Part shown: piece after piece, positions 1 through 4,872 of the stretch
Layout: each line of letters opens with the position of its first letter
Position numbering within the stretch: the stretch's first letter is position 1
Origin: Gammaproteobacteria bacterium
GTDB lineage: Bacteria > Pseudomonadota > Gammaproteobacteria > Pseudomonadales > Azotimanducaceae
Direction of reading: 5' to 3'
DNA length: 5,220 nt
NCBI GenBank assembly: GCA_018667205.1
Contig: JABIVN010000005.1
Span: 1-5,220, forward strand
Notes under the pieces: model-generated
What the model saw: the letters and a program-made list of their open reading frames with translations, nothing else
Databases searched by the model: none
What the model was told of the DNA's origin: nothing
Position numbers and translations under genes: made by a program

Positions 1-459
1 AAAGACGCGACCCTTCAAGAGCTGAGAAAACTAAACAGACCCGTTGTTGTTCAACTAAACAATGAGTATTTTACGCTTGCACGCATGCTGGATGACACCC
101 TAACGGTGATCGCTGGATCAGATCAATTTGACCTGACGCCGCATGAATTTGAATCAAACTATAATGGCATGGCTCAGATGCTCTGGCGCATGCCACCCGC
201 TTATGAAGCACCAATCAAAAAAAATGACCGTGGTCCCGCAGTGGACTGGTTAGTGACACAACTGGCGTTGATCGAGGGCCGTTCACCCCCCCTGCAAACG
301 GGCTTCACTTTCGATAATTCACTGGAGGAAAAGGTGCGAGACTTTCAAAAAAGAGCCGGTTTATCCCCAGACGGTATCGTCGGCTCGATCACTTGGATAC
401 ATTTAAATGATGTAGAAACCATGAGCATCCCGACATTGTCTTCACGAGATCAGGAGTAG
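1..459 (+). CDS. gspA: GspA (ExeA-type) general secretion pathway protein A, C-terminal part
   Basis: This is the last 152 residues of an open frame that enters the window at base 1 with no start. The ATG at 85 is internal, because the frame is open before it and reads LNRPVVVQLNNEYFTLAR, which fits the C39-peptidase-like domain of ExeA/GspA. That domain seems to end near the LWRMPP motif, around residue 64 of the visible part. A PG_binding_1 domain follows at about residues 72-142, with the typical GPAVDWL and FQKRAGLSPDGIVGSITW motifs. In characterised systems GspA is an inner-membrane AAA+ ATPase whose periplasmic part binds peptidoglycan and, with GspB, helps the type II secretin GspD assemble across the cell wall. 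The ATPase and membrane segment would lie upstream of the window. The gene is followed after four bases by gspB, whose ribosome binding site lies inside its last codons. The family call rests on motif recognition and on the neighbour. Confidence 0.87.
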   Translation, partial: KDATLQELRKLNRPVVVQLNNEYFTLARMLDDTLTVIAGSDQFDLTPHEFESNYNGMAQMLWRMPPAYEAPIKKNDRGPAVDWLVTQLALIEGRSPPLQTGFTFDNSLEEKVRDFQKRAGLSPDGIVGSITWIHLNDVETMSIPTLSSRDQE

Positions 460-463
460 CGTT

Positions 464-1117
464 ATGTCATATATTCTTGATGCACTGAACAAATCGGAAC
501 AGGAGCGTGAGCGTAAACAAACACCCGGACTGAAAAACCTGCGGGGCGAAGCAGCCCCAAGCAGATTCCAGACCAGGCATTTCGTTTACCTGCTGGCAAT
601 ACTGGTCACATTTAACGTTATTGGGGTTTTCTTCTATTTCGGTAAAAACACTTATCCAGAGACTGGCATTCCACCGCAGGTAAAAAACCCGTCTACTGAC
701 GCTCTAGTCGCTGCTAGCAGGGCCCCAATTGAAAGGTTCAGCCCGCCGGCTCAGGAGACATCCATCCCGTCTTCGAGTTTTACCACGAATTATGAGCCGC
801 CCAGGCCGTCTTCGAGTTTTACCACGGCTAGACCGAACCGTTTTACCGCGCCGGTAGCCAAAGGCAAAACCGTCGGCATCAACGAGCTGCCAGGCAACGT
901 GATTCGTCGATTACCCGAACTTAAGTTCACGGCACATATTTTTGCTTCAGACCCGGACCTACGCATGGTGAACATCAATGGCGTATCTAGAAGGGAGGGG
1001 GATCTAGTCACCGACTTGCTGCTGCTGGTAGAAATCACAGAGGTCGGGGTGGTGTTGAACTACGAAGACTATTCCTTCCTGGTCGATATCCTTGAGGACT
1101 GGCAAAACGACCCATAA
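464..1117 (+). CDS. gspB: GspB, type II secretion accessory protein
   Basis: The 217-residue product begins MSYILDALNKSEQERER, the characteristic N-terminus of GspB-family proteins. A short charged cytoplasmic region is followed by one membrane helix (about residues 40-60). A Pro/Ser/Thr-rich linker (about 65-145) leads to a C-terminal T2SSB-type domain (about 148-217) with the conserved LPELKFTAHIFASDPDLRMVNING stretch and a tail rich in acidic and hydrophobic residues. In characterised systems GspB partners GspA at the inner membrane and peptidoglycan to help place the type II secretin. The start is supported by AGGAG at 452-456, seven bases before the ATG, inside the end of gspA. The two genes are surely co-transcribed. 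The linker contains an exact internal duplication (PSSSFTT at residues 102-108 and 115-121), so linker length probably varies between strains. No other gsp genes are visible. Identity is strong; whether a complete type II system exists elsewhere cannot be seen. Confidence 0.9.
   Translation: MSYILDALNKSEQERERKQTPGLKNLRGEAAPSRFQTRHFVYLLAILVTFNVIGVFFYFGKNTYPETGIPPQVKNPSTDALVAASRAPIERFSPPAQETSIPSSSFTTNYEPPRPSSSFTTARPNRFTAPVAKGKTVGINELPGNVIRRLPELKFTAHIFASDPDLRMVNINGVSRREGDLVTDLLLLVEITEVGVVLNYEDYSFLVDILEDWQNDP
767..826 (+). repeat. Two exact 21-bp direct repeats in the gspB linker
   Basis: Bases 767-787 and 806-826 are identical over 21 bp and start 39 bp apart, which is 13 codons. Both copies are in frame and encode PSSSFTT in the Pro/Ser-rich linker. 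Identity at the DNA level, including all codon third positions, suggests a recent duplication rather than selection on the peptide. Confidence 0.9.
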
Positions 1118-1141
1118 ACACAACCCATAGAAGACGGAGCC

Positions 1142-1180
1142 AACAGCGCTATTGGACCAGGCTATTGAACCGGGCTATTG
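1142..1180. repeat. Three 13-bp tandem repeats at the convergent gene junction
   Basis: The units are AACAGCGCTATTG (1142-1154), GACCAGGCTATTG (1155-1167) and AACCGGGCTATTG (1168-1180). They share the core GCTATTG and have a period of 13. They lie between the stop of gspB and the stop of the minus-strand coiled-coil gene, and overlap the last codons of the latter. Since 13 is not a multiple of three, successive units are read in different frames. Read on the minus strand, one unit gives NSPV and the next gives Gln-stop (CAATAG), so the repeat supplies the stop codon. The first unit lies in a 16-bp imperfect palindrome (1140-1155), but no T-run follows it, so I do not call a terminator here. 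Confidence 0.75.
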
Positions 1181-1914
1181 GGCACCTGGAAGTCATTCTG
1201 GGGTTCGTTCTCAAGCTCGTTCAGCTTCTGTGAAATCTGCCGTCGGTGCGCATCAATTGAATCAATCGCCGCCTGCAGTTCCTTCACCTGGCGGTCGAGA
1301 GAGTTCAAGTTTCTCTTCGTGGCGCCCTGCACTACTGCCTGATCTTGAACCTGACCCCGGAGCAACGCTATCCCGGTAATCAATTCTTCATTGTCCTGAT
1401 GTAAGCCTTCCCGAAGCCCGGATAATTCATTCAGGGTAGCCTGGTACTGGGATGACATTTTCTTGACCGTGGCATTCATCGTGTTAATTTTCACGCCCAA
1501 GTCACCTTTTAGCTTTGCAATAGCTCTAACGTTCTTCTGGATATCTGGTTTGTTCTGCCGGTGAGAGACCGCCCATAGCTTATCTATCTCTGTGAAGTTT
1601 GTATTCACCTGTGCTTTAAGGTCCAGCAAAGTCTTGGAGACATCTGTACCTGTTGCTGCAAGCCTGCTCTCGAGTTGCCGGGTGTTCTCCTGGCCCTGTT
1701 CAAGTAACTCGTTGGAGCTCGCGAGCCTCTGTTGAACCTCGTAGAGCGTGTACCCGCCAATACCCATCATGATGGCCATAAGCACGATGACGAACACCAG
1801 CAATCCATTGAAATTGCTTTGCTTTGGTGCTTCGAACCGGCCACTTCGCCTATAGGAGGCGACCTCATCCTGAGCGGGCTTTATGGACGGGATACTTTCT
1901 TTCTGGTCTGACAT
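1162..1914 (-). CDS. Single-pass membrane protein with long coiled coil, function unknown
   Basis: I do not recognise a named family. The 250-residue product (from MSDQKES) has a polar N-terminus with positive residues (YRRSGR, about 20-26), one membrane helix (about 36-57, LLVFVIVLMAIMMGIGG) and then about 180 residues of heptad-like helix rich in Leu, Gln, Glu and Lys (about 59-118 and 124-236). The tail is short and polar. The charge pattern suggests a cytoplasmic N-terminus and a periplasmic coiled coil. The frame stays open 21 codons further upstream, but that stretch runs through the terminator hairpin of the preceding gene, so I place the start at the ATG at 1914. The nearest Shine-Dalgarno-like sequence (AAAGGT) is about 16 bases before it, which is weak. 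A structural or scaffolding envelope role is possible but is only inference. The gene is convergent with gspB and its stop lies in a tandem repeat. Confidence 0.8.
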   Translation of the reverse strand: MSDQKESIPSIKPAQDEVASYRRSGRFEAPKQSNFNGLLVFVIVLMAIMMGIGGYTLYEVQQRLASSNELLEQGQENTRQLESRLAATGTDVSKTLLDLKAQVNTNFTEIDKLWAVSHRQNKPDIQKNVRAIAKLKGDLGVKINTMNATVKKMSSQYQATLNELSGLREGLHQDNEELITGIALLRGQVQDQAVVQGATKRNLNSLDRQVKELQAAIDSIDAHRRQISQKLNELENEPQNDFQVPNSPVQ

Positions 1915-1926
1915 AAATTTCTGGTC
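1900..1926 (-). repeat. Short direct repeat flanking the coiled-coil start codon
   Basis: GACCAGAAA (minus strand) occurs at 1918-1926 and again at 1900-1908, 18 bases apart, on either side of the ATG at 1912-1914. Both copies read DQK in the same frame. It may be a small duplication in the leader; chance is possible at this length. Confidence 0.4.
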
Positions 1927-1945
1927 AATTACCTTTCGCTTTACC

Positions 1946-1971
1946 AAAAAGGGCTCCGGTAGGAGCCCTTT
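1946..1971 (-). terminator. Rho-independent terminator of the PuuD-like gene
   Basis: On the minus strand the arms GGGCTCC (1968-1962) and GGAGCCC (1957-1951) enclose a four-base loop (TACC). Three further A-T pairs extend the stem, and a run of five T (1950-1946) follows. The hairpin begins about 20 bases after the stop codon at 1992. On the plus strand only three T follow the stem, so termination is expected mainly in the minus direction. Its end lies just 31 bases before the start codon of the coiled-coil gene. Confidence 0.88.
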
Positions 1972-1991
1972 CATCACAGGTTTTTATTCTG

Positions 1992-2663
1992 TTACAGGAC
2001 AACCATGAGCCCGTAAAGAACCGCAGTCAAGCCAAAACTACACCCAATAACGCCAGATACCGTGGCCATAGGACCGGGCTTACCGAATATCGCATTTGCT
2101 TCCAGTGCAAGAATCAGCAACATGACAACGCCTAAGCCAACAGTGCTTGCGTCTGCCACAAGGCCACTGCTCATGTGGGCAGAAGAGCCCATGAAAAAGA
2201 GCATTGGCGCTGAAAAGAGTACATTAGTCCGTGAAGCCAACGCCGCTTTCGGTGCAGCTGCTGCCGCTTCCGGAAGTGCTTCGCCACCATGCGCAACCTG
2301 GGTTGCAGAAGCGATAACAATCTTCTGTGCAGGCCAAATGATCAGCCATACGTTAAGAAACATCAATGTGCCGAGGGTTGCACCCACAGTAATGTCGTAG
2401 GAAAGACCCGCGTGCCGGAACCCAAGCAGAACAACGCCCGTCAGGAACGTAAACATTGCACCCCACCGGAACCACCAGAGTGCGCGAGGCACCAATTTCT
2501 GAATGGCGCCAGAACGATGCGCATCTTCAGCTTCTTTGAAATACTCACCCTGGATGAAGTTGAAGTAATACAAAATCCCGATCCACGTAATACCCGCAAG
2601 GAAGTGACCCCAGCGAAACAGATAGTCCAGACCGTAGCTTGTAAACAGCGCGATATCGCCCAT
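1992..2663 (-). CDS. PuuD/Urate_ox_N-type integral membrane protein without a cytochrome c domain
   Basis: This 223-residue protein has about six membrane helices (near residues 15-37, 61-82, 92-115, 146-163, 175-193 and 200-221). The WGHFLAGITWIGILYYFNF motif near the N-terminus, the RALWWFRWGAM segment and the NVWLIIWPAQKIV segment match my recall of the Urate_ox_N (DUF989) membrane domain of PuuD urate hydroxylase. Full-length PuuD carries a C-terminal cytochrome c domain. Here the protein ends after the last helix with no CXXCH motif, so urate oxidation cannot be assumed. Such short homologues are sometimes annotated 'antitermination protein NusG', which the sequence does not support. His20, His84 and His163 lie in or near helices and could be haem ligands, by inference. 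An Ala-rich loop lies at about 129-143. GAGAGGG at 2677-2671, seven bases upstream, supports the ATG start. An intrinsic terminator follows the stop, suggesting a mainly single-gene transcript. Confidence 0.8.
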   Translation of the reverse strand: MGDIALFTSYGLDYLFRWGHFLAGITWIGILYYFNFIQGEYFKEAEDAHRSGAIQKLVPRALWWFRWGAMFTFLTGVVLLGFRHAGLSYDITVGATLGTLMFLNVWLIIWPAQKIVIASATQVAHGGEALPEAAAAAPKAALASRTNVLFSAPMLFFMGSSAHMSSGLVADASTVGLGVVMLLILALEANAIFGKPGPMATVSGVIGCSFGLTAVLYGLMVVL

Positions 2664-2942
2664 TAGATTGCCCTCTCTTAATATTAGTTTGGATCAGCCC
2701 GGAAAACCAAGACCTGACCCCCTTGTTGCCGTATCACGATGATAACATTCATTTTTTCGGCTTTCTATGCGCGTCTACGATAAGAAATAAACCCGTTTAC
2801 CGCCGCAGGCTCTCGCAAAGGCCCAACCATGCCATGGTCAAGGGGATTTACGTCGCCTGGACTGTAAGCTCTTCATTATCCTTTGTTGGACCTGCAGACC
2901 GTTGCGAGAGAAACAGGCCCGGCATAGGCTGGCGGGGCAGAC
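2664..2942. other. 279-bp non-coding region with inverted repeat and possible REP/RAYT-type motif
   Basis: This lies between the 3' end of ddl and the 5' end of the PuuD-like gene, both on the minus strand. It should therefore hold a ddl terminator and a PuuD-like promoter. I see no convincing intrinsic terminator. An AT-rich TAATATTA stretch (around 2680-2687) just upstream of the GAGAGGG ribosome binding site might belong to a promoter, but no clear -35 accompanies it. CAAGACCTGACCCC at 2708-2721 resembles a motif that I recall as common beside REP-associated tyrosine transposases in gammaproteobacteria. No transposase remnant is readable in any frame. The one open frame through here (starting at 2723, plus strand) has no recognisable protein features and runs antisense into ddl, so I do not call it. 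Confidence 0.5.
2810..2910. repeat. 9-bp perfect inverted repeat in the intergenic region
   Basis: CTCTCGCAA at 2810-2818 and its exact reverse complement TTGCGAGAG at 2902-2910 bracket 83 bp. The sequence just inside the arms also has partial complementarity (GGCCCAAC near 2820 and GTTGGACC near 2885). This could be a degenerate palindromic or MITE-like element, or an mRNA 3' structure of ddl. The arms are short, so chance is not excluded. Confidence 0.4.
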
Positions 2943-3884
2943 TTAGTTGGATTTTCGCTTCTCTGCCCGGTCTACCAAATACTTTACGAGATCCGGAAAT
3001 TCCAGGCCATAGCCCCTGGCGCCATCCGGGTAAAGGCTAGTCGGGGTCATACCAGGTAGTGTGTTCACTTCCAGCAGGTAGATATCAGATTCGGTGACAA
3101 TAAAATCAGCCCGCGACAAGTCCCTACAGCCAAGAGACTGATGAGCGGCCACTGCAATCTGTTGAAGCGCGGTTAATTGTTTCTCCGGCAATTCAGCAGG
3201 CATTAGGTGCTCGGAAAGGCCCGGGGTATAACGATGGTCAAAGTCGTACCAGCTGTTCTCTGGTGTCGTGATTTCAATGACAGGAAAGGGCTTCGTTCCA
3301 GTCTCGGTATCAATAACACCAACAGTGATCTCTTTTCCGTGGATTCTTTCTTCAATCAAAAGACAAGGATCGAATTCGAATGCCGCACTCACTCCATCAC
3401 AAAGCTGGCCGGCATTATCGATCAGGGTCACACCAATAGCACTGCCCTGACAGGCTGGTTTCACGACGACGTTCTCGCCTAATTCACGCATGATTAAATC
3501 GACAGCATTAGCAACGCCGTCTGCTTTAGAAACAACGCATTGCCTGGCGACGGGCAGTCCCACACGTCTGAACACTTCCTTGGCGACAATTTTATCCATG
3601 GCAAAGGCGCTGCCGTGCACATCGCTGCCGACGTAGCTGTAGCCAAGAATCTCAAGAAAACCCTGCAACGTGCCATCTTCACCGGGCGGACCATGTAAAA
3701 TGGGGAAGACCACGTCTGGGTTAAAATCCGCCAGAGAGGTCGCTAGCTTGCTGTCGAGTTCAATACTGGTGACAAAATCATAGTTTTCACGCAGCGCCTC
3801 AATCACACCCTTTGCACTGCTGCGGGAAACTGTGGCTTCGGCGGAATGACCACCATTGATCACTGCAATTTTTGTGCTGTTCAT
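2943..3884 (-). CDS. ddl: D-alanine--D-alanine ligase
   Basis: The 313-residue ATP-grasp enzyme joins two D-alanines with ATP in the cytoplasm to make the terminal dipeptide of peptidoglycan precursors. Length fits the family (about 300-370). Motifs in order are NGGHSAEATVS with Glu16, HGPPGEDGTLQG (64-75), MDK (96-98), VVKPACQGSAIGV (Lys142, Ser148), LLIEERIHGKEI (176-187), YDFDHRY (213-219), and RADFIV followed by LLEVNTLPGMTPTSLYP (Arg258, Asp260, Glu272, Asn274). Glu16, Ser148 and Tyr219 match the Glu-Ser-Tyr triad of E. coli DdlB. A tyrosine at that position is typical of D-Ala-D-Ala rather than D-Ala-D-Lac ligases. The second serine of the usual GSS motif is Ala here. The frame is open 22 codons further upstream but only as a shadow of the preceding gene. 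The ATG at 3884 overlaps the upstream stop as ATGA, and no Shine-Dalgarno is seen, so translational coupling is likely. The gene is not in a mur/fts cluster. Confidence 0.93.
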   Translation of the reverse strand: MNSTKIAVINGGHSAEATVSRSSAKGVIEALRENYDFVTSIELDSKLATSLADFNPDVVFPILHGPPGEDGTLQGFLEILGYSYVGSDVHGSAFAMDKIVAKEVFRRVGLPVARQCVVSKADGVANAVDLIMRELGENVVVKPACQGSAIGVTLIDNAGQLCDGVSAAFEFDPCLLIEERIHGKEITVGVIDTETGTKPFPVIEITTPENSWYDFDHRYTPGLSEHLMPAELPEKQLTALQQIAVAAHQSLGCRDLSRADFIVTESDIYLLEVNTLPGMTPTSLYPDGARGYGLEFPDLVKYLVDRAEKRKSN

Positions 3885-4735
3885 GGCAAACCAGCACCGG
3901 CGTGTTTTACGGTCACGAATTCCACCGCGGCGGATTTTTCTTTCTTGCATTCATCCGGGTGAGAAGACCTAGATGTCATGATAAAGAGTGTCTTGCCATC
4001 CAGACCACCGAGCATGCATGCGTAGGCCTGATTTTCAGTCTTTACCCGGTCAGTCACTTCTCCTCCTTCAATCACTCGAAGAGCTTCGTTGCTAACCGGG
4101 GAAGCAACCCAGATTCCACCCGCGTCATCCAGACAGATGCCATCGGGCACCGCGCCATCCATTTTCGCCCATTCACGTCGATTAGTAAGGGAACCATCAG
4201 GACTGATATCGAAGGCGGTCAGCCTTGCCCCAAAAGATTCGCCGACGATGAGGGTTTTCCCGTCCGGCGTGATCACTGTACCATTCGGAAATGATAGGCC
4301 GTCTGCCGCCAGTTCTGTTGTTCCATCCGGGTGCACCAAGATCAGCGCGGCTTTCTGGAACTCAGCGTTACTGTGCAGGTCATAACCAAAGTTACCGACG
4401 TAAGACCTGCCCTTCAGGTCGGTCACCATATCGTTGCAGTGATAGGTGGCGATGCCTGAAAGGTCGGCAAACTCCGCGAGCACACCGGAGTCCAGCACCA
4501 GTAGTTTTCGGTTTCGCATCGAAACGATGAGCATCCTGCCATCCGGCAGCCAGCCTAGCCCCGAAGGTTCGTCATCGTCCAGCTTAACGATAGCTTCCAA
4601 ATTACCGGAAGTGTCTACGGCATAGACAGTATTGCCGTGCATGTCTGAGAAATAGAGTCGGCCTAGGTGCCATCTAGGCCCTTCGCCGAAGCAAAGGCCG
4701 TCTACCAGCGTTTCAGTGTTGGTTATATCGGTCAC
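3881..4735 (-). CDS. SMP-30/gluconolactonase-family hydrolase
   Basis: This 284-residue protein covers a full six-bladed beta-propeller of the SMP-30/Gluconolactonase/LRE-like family (PF08450). Expected divalent-metal ligands are present and close to their positions in human SMP30: Glu18 in GEGPRW, Asn151 in FPNGTVITPDGKTL and Asp198 in VPDGICLDDAGGIWVA. Asn101 in HCNDM matches the substrate/metal-site Asn103. The closing CMLGGLDGKTLFI motif is also typical. Members hydrolyse sugar lactones or other lactones and esters. The substrate cannot be read from sequence, and strictosidine-synthase-like relatives differ. No signal peptide is seen, so it is probably cytoplasmic. The start is GTG, supported by AAGGGA five bases upstream; the next in-frame ATG (codon 32) would delete the Glu18 ligand. 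The stop overlaps the ddl start by four bases, so the two form one operon, transcribed divergently from a MerR-type regulator. Confidence 0.88.
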   Translation of the reverse strand: MTDITNTETLVDGLCFGEGPRWHLGRLYFSDMHGNTVYAVDTSGNLEAIVKLDDDEPSGLGWLPDGRMLIVSMRNRKLLVLDSGVLAEFADLSGIATYHCNDMVTDLKGRSYVGNFGYDLHSNAEFQKAALILVHPDGTTELAADGLSFPNGTVITPDGKTLIVGESFGARLTAFDISPDGSLTNRREWAKMDGAVPDGICLDDAGGIWVASPVSNEALRVIEGGEVTDRVKTENQAYACMLGGLDGKTLFIMTSRSSHPDECKKEKSAAVEFVTVKHAGAGLP

Positions 4736-4740
4736 GATTG

Positions 4741-4746
4741 TCCCTT
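4741..4746 (-). promoter_or_regulatory. Ribosome binding site for the GTG-started SMP-30 gene
   Basis: AAGGGA on the minus strand lies five bases before the GTG at 4735-4733. It decides in favour of this non-ATG start, which keeps the whole first propeller blade including the metal ligand Glu18. Confidence 0.7.
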
Positions 4747-4818
4747 AGAGGCCAGTAAACAGGAAGTCTAGAGCGGAAACGCAACCTGTTAAAGCCAAAC
4801 CGCGTGAAATTCTGTGGA

Positions 4819-4849
4819 GATTTAAACATTGGAGTACTCTATAGGGTAA
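4819..4849 (-). promoter_or_regulatory. Putative MerR-type promoter for the SMP-30-ddl operon
   Basis: On the minus strand a -35-like TTACCC (4849-4844) is followed by a TG-extended -10-like TTAAAT (4825-4820) with an 18-bp spacer, or TAAATC (4824-4819) with 19 bp. Long spacers of about 19-20 bp are the hallmark of promoters activated by MerR-family regulators, which untwist the DNA. The -35 runs directly into the operator half-site ACCCTATAGAGT, as at known CadR/PbrR-type promoters (TTGACCCTATAG, from memory). The first transcribed base would lie about 75-80 bp before the GTG. Inferred by eye only. Confidence 0.5.
4824..4847. promoter_or_regulatory. Putative MerR-family operator
   Basis: The dyad is centred between 4835 and 4836 (GAGT|ACTC). 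The right half ACTCTATAGGGT (4836-4847) matches the half-site that I recall for Zn/Cd/Pb-responsive MerR regulators. The left half AAACATTGGAGT (4824-4835) matches its reverse complement at 7 of 12 positions, with GAGT next to the centre intact. TACTCTATAGGGTA (4835-4848) is itself a near palindrome (12 of 14), so the exact register is uncertain. The site sits 26 bp upstream of the merR-like start and could serve both divergent genes. Confidence 0.5.
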
Positions 4850-4872
4850 CGAAACAACGTAGGAAGATCGCT

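Noticed and set aside
790..1038. Antisense frame of 82 codons within gspB
   Set aside because: It is a shadow of the confidently identified gspB coding sequence, with no domain or ribosome binding site.
1349..1358. ACCTGACCCC inside the coiled-coil gene, similar to the intergenic RAYT-like motif
   Set aside because: It lies in continuous coding sequence (LRGQVQDQ) with no flanking repeat, so chance is the best explanation.
1915..1977. 21-codon N-terminal extension of the coiled-coil protein
   Set aside because: These codons run through the intrinsic terminator hairpin of the upstream gene, so the extension is unlikely to be translated.
2911..2942. Possible ddl terminator hairpin just after the stop codon
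   Set aside because: The arms (CAGCC and GGCCTG) pair only with a bulge and only a short T-run follows, which is too weak to call.
2723..3040. Plus-strand open frame of 105 codons covering the intergenic region and the end of ddl
   Set aside because: It has no recognisable domain or ribosome binding site, has a composition unlike a real protein, and overlaps the clear ddl coding sequence in antisense.
3885..3950. 22-codon N-terminal extension of Ddl
   Set aside because: The stretch is rich in Arg and Lys and is a shadow frame of the SMP-30 gene. The ATP-grasp N-terminal motif begins a few residues after the internal ATG, which forms an ATGA overlap.
3872..4530. Several plus-strand frames of 79-140 codons opposite the SMP-30 gene
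   Set aside because: All are antisense to a full-length protein with conserved metal ligands, and none has recognisable motifs.
4757..4788. AACAGG and CCTGTT, a short inverted repeat in the divergent promoter region
   Set aside because: Six-base arms around a roughly 20-base loop are expected by chance, and no link to a promoter element is visible.
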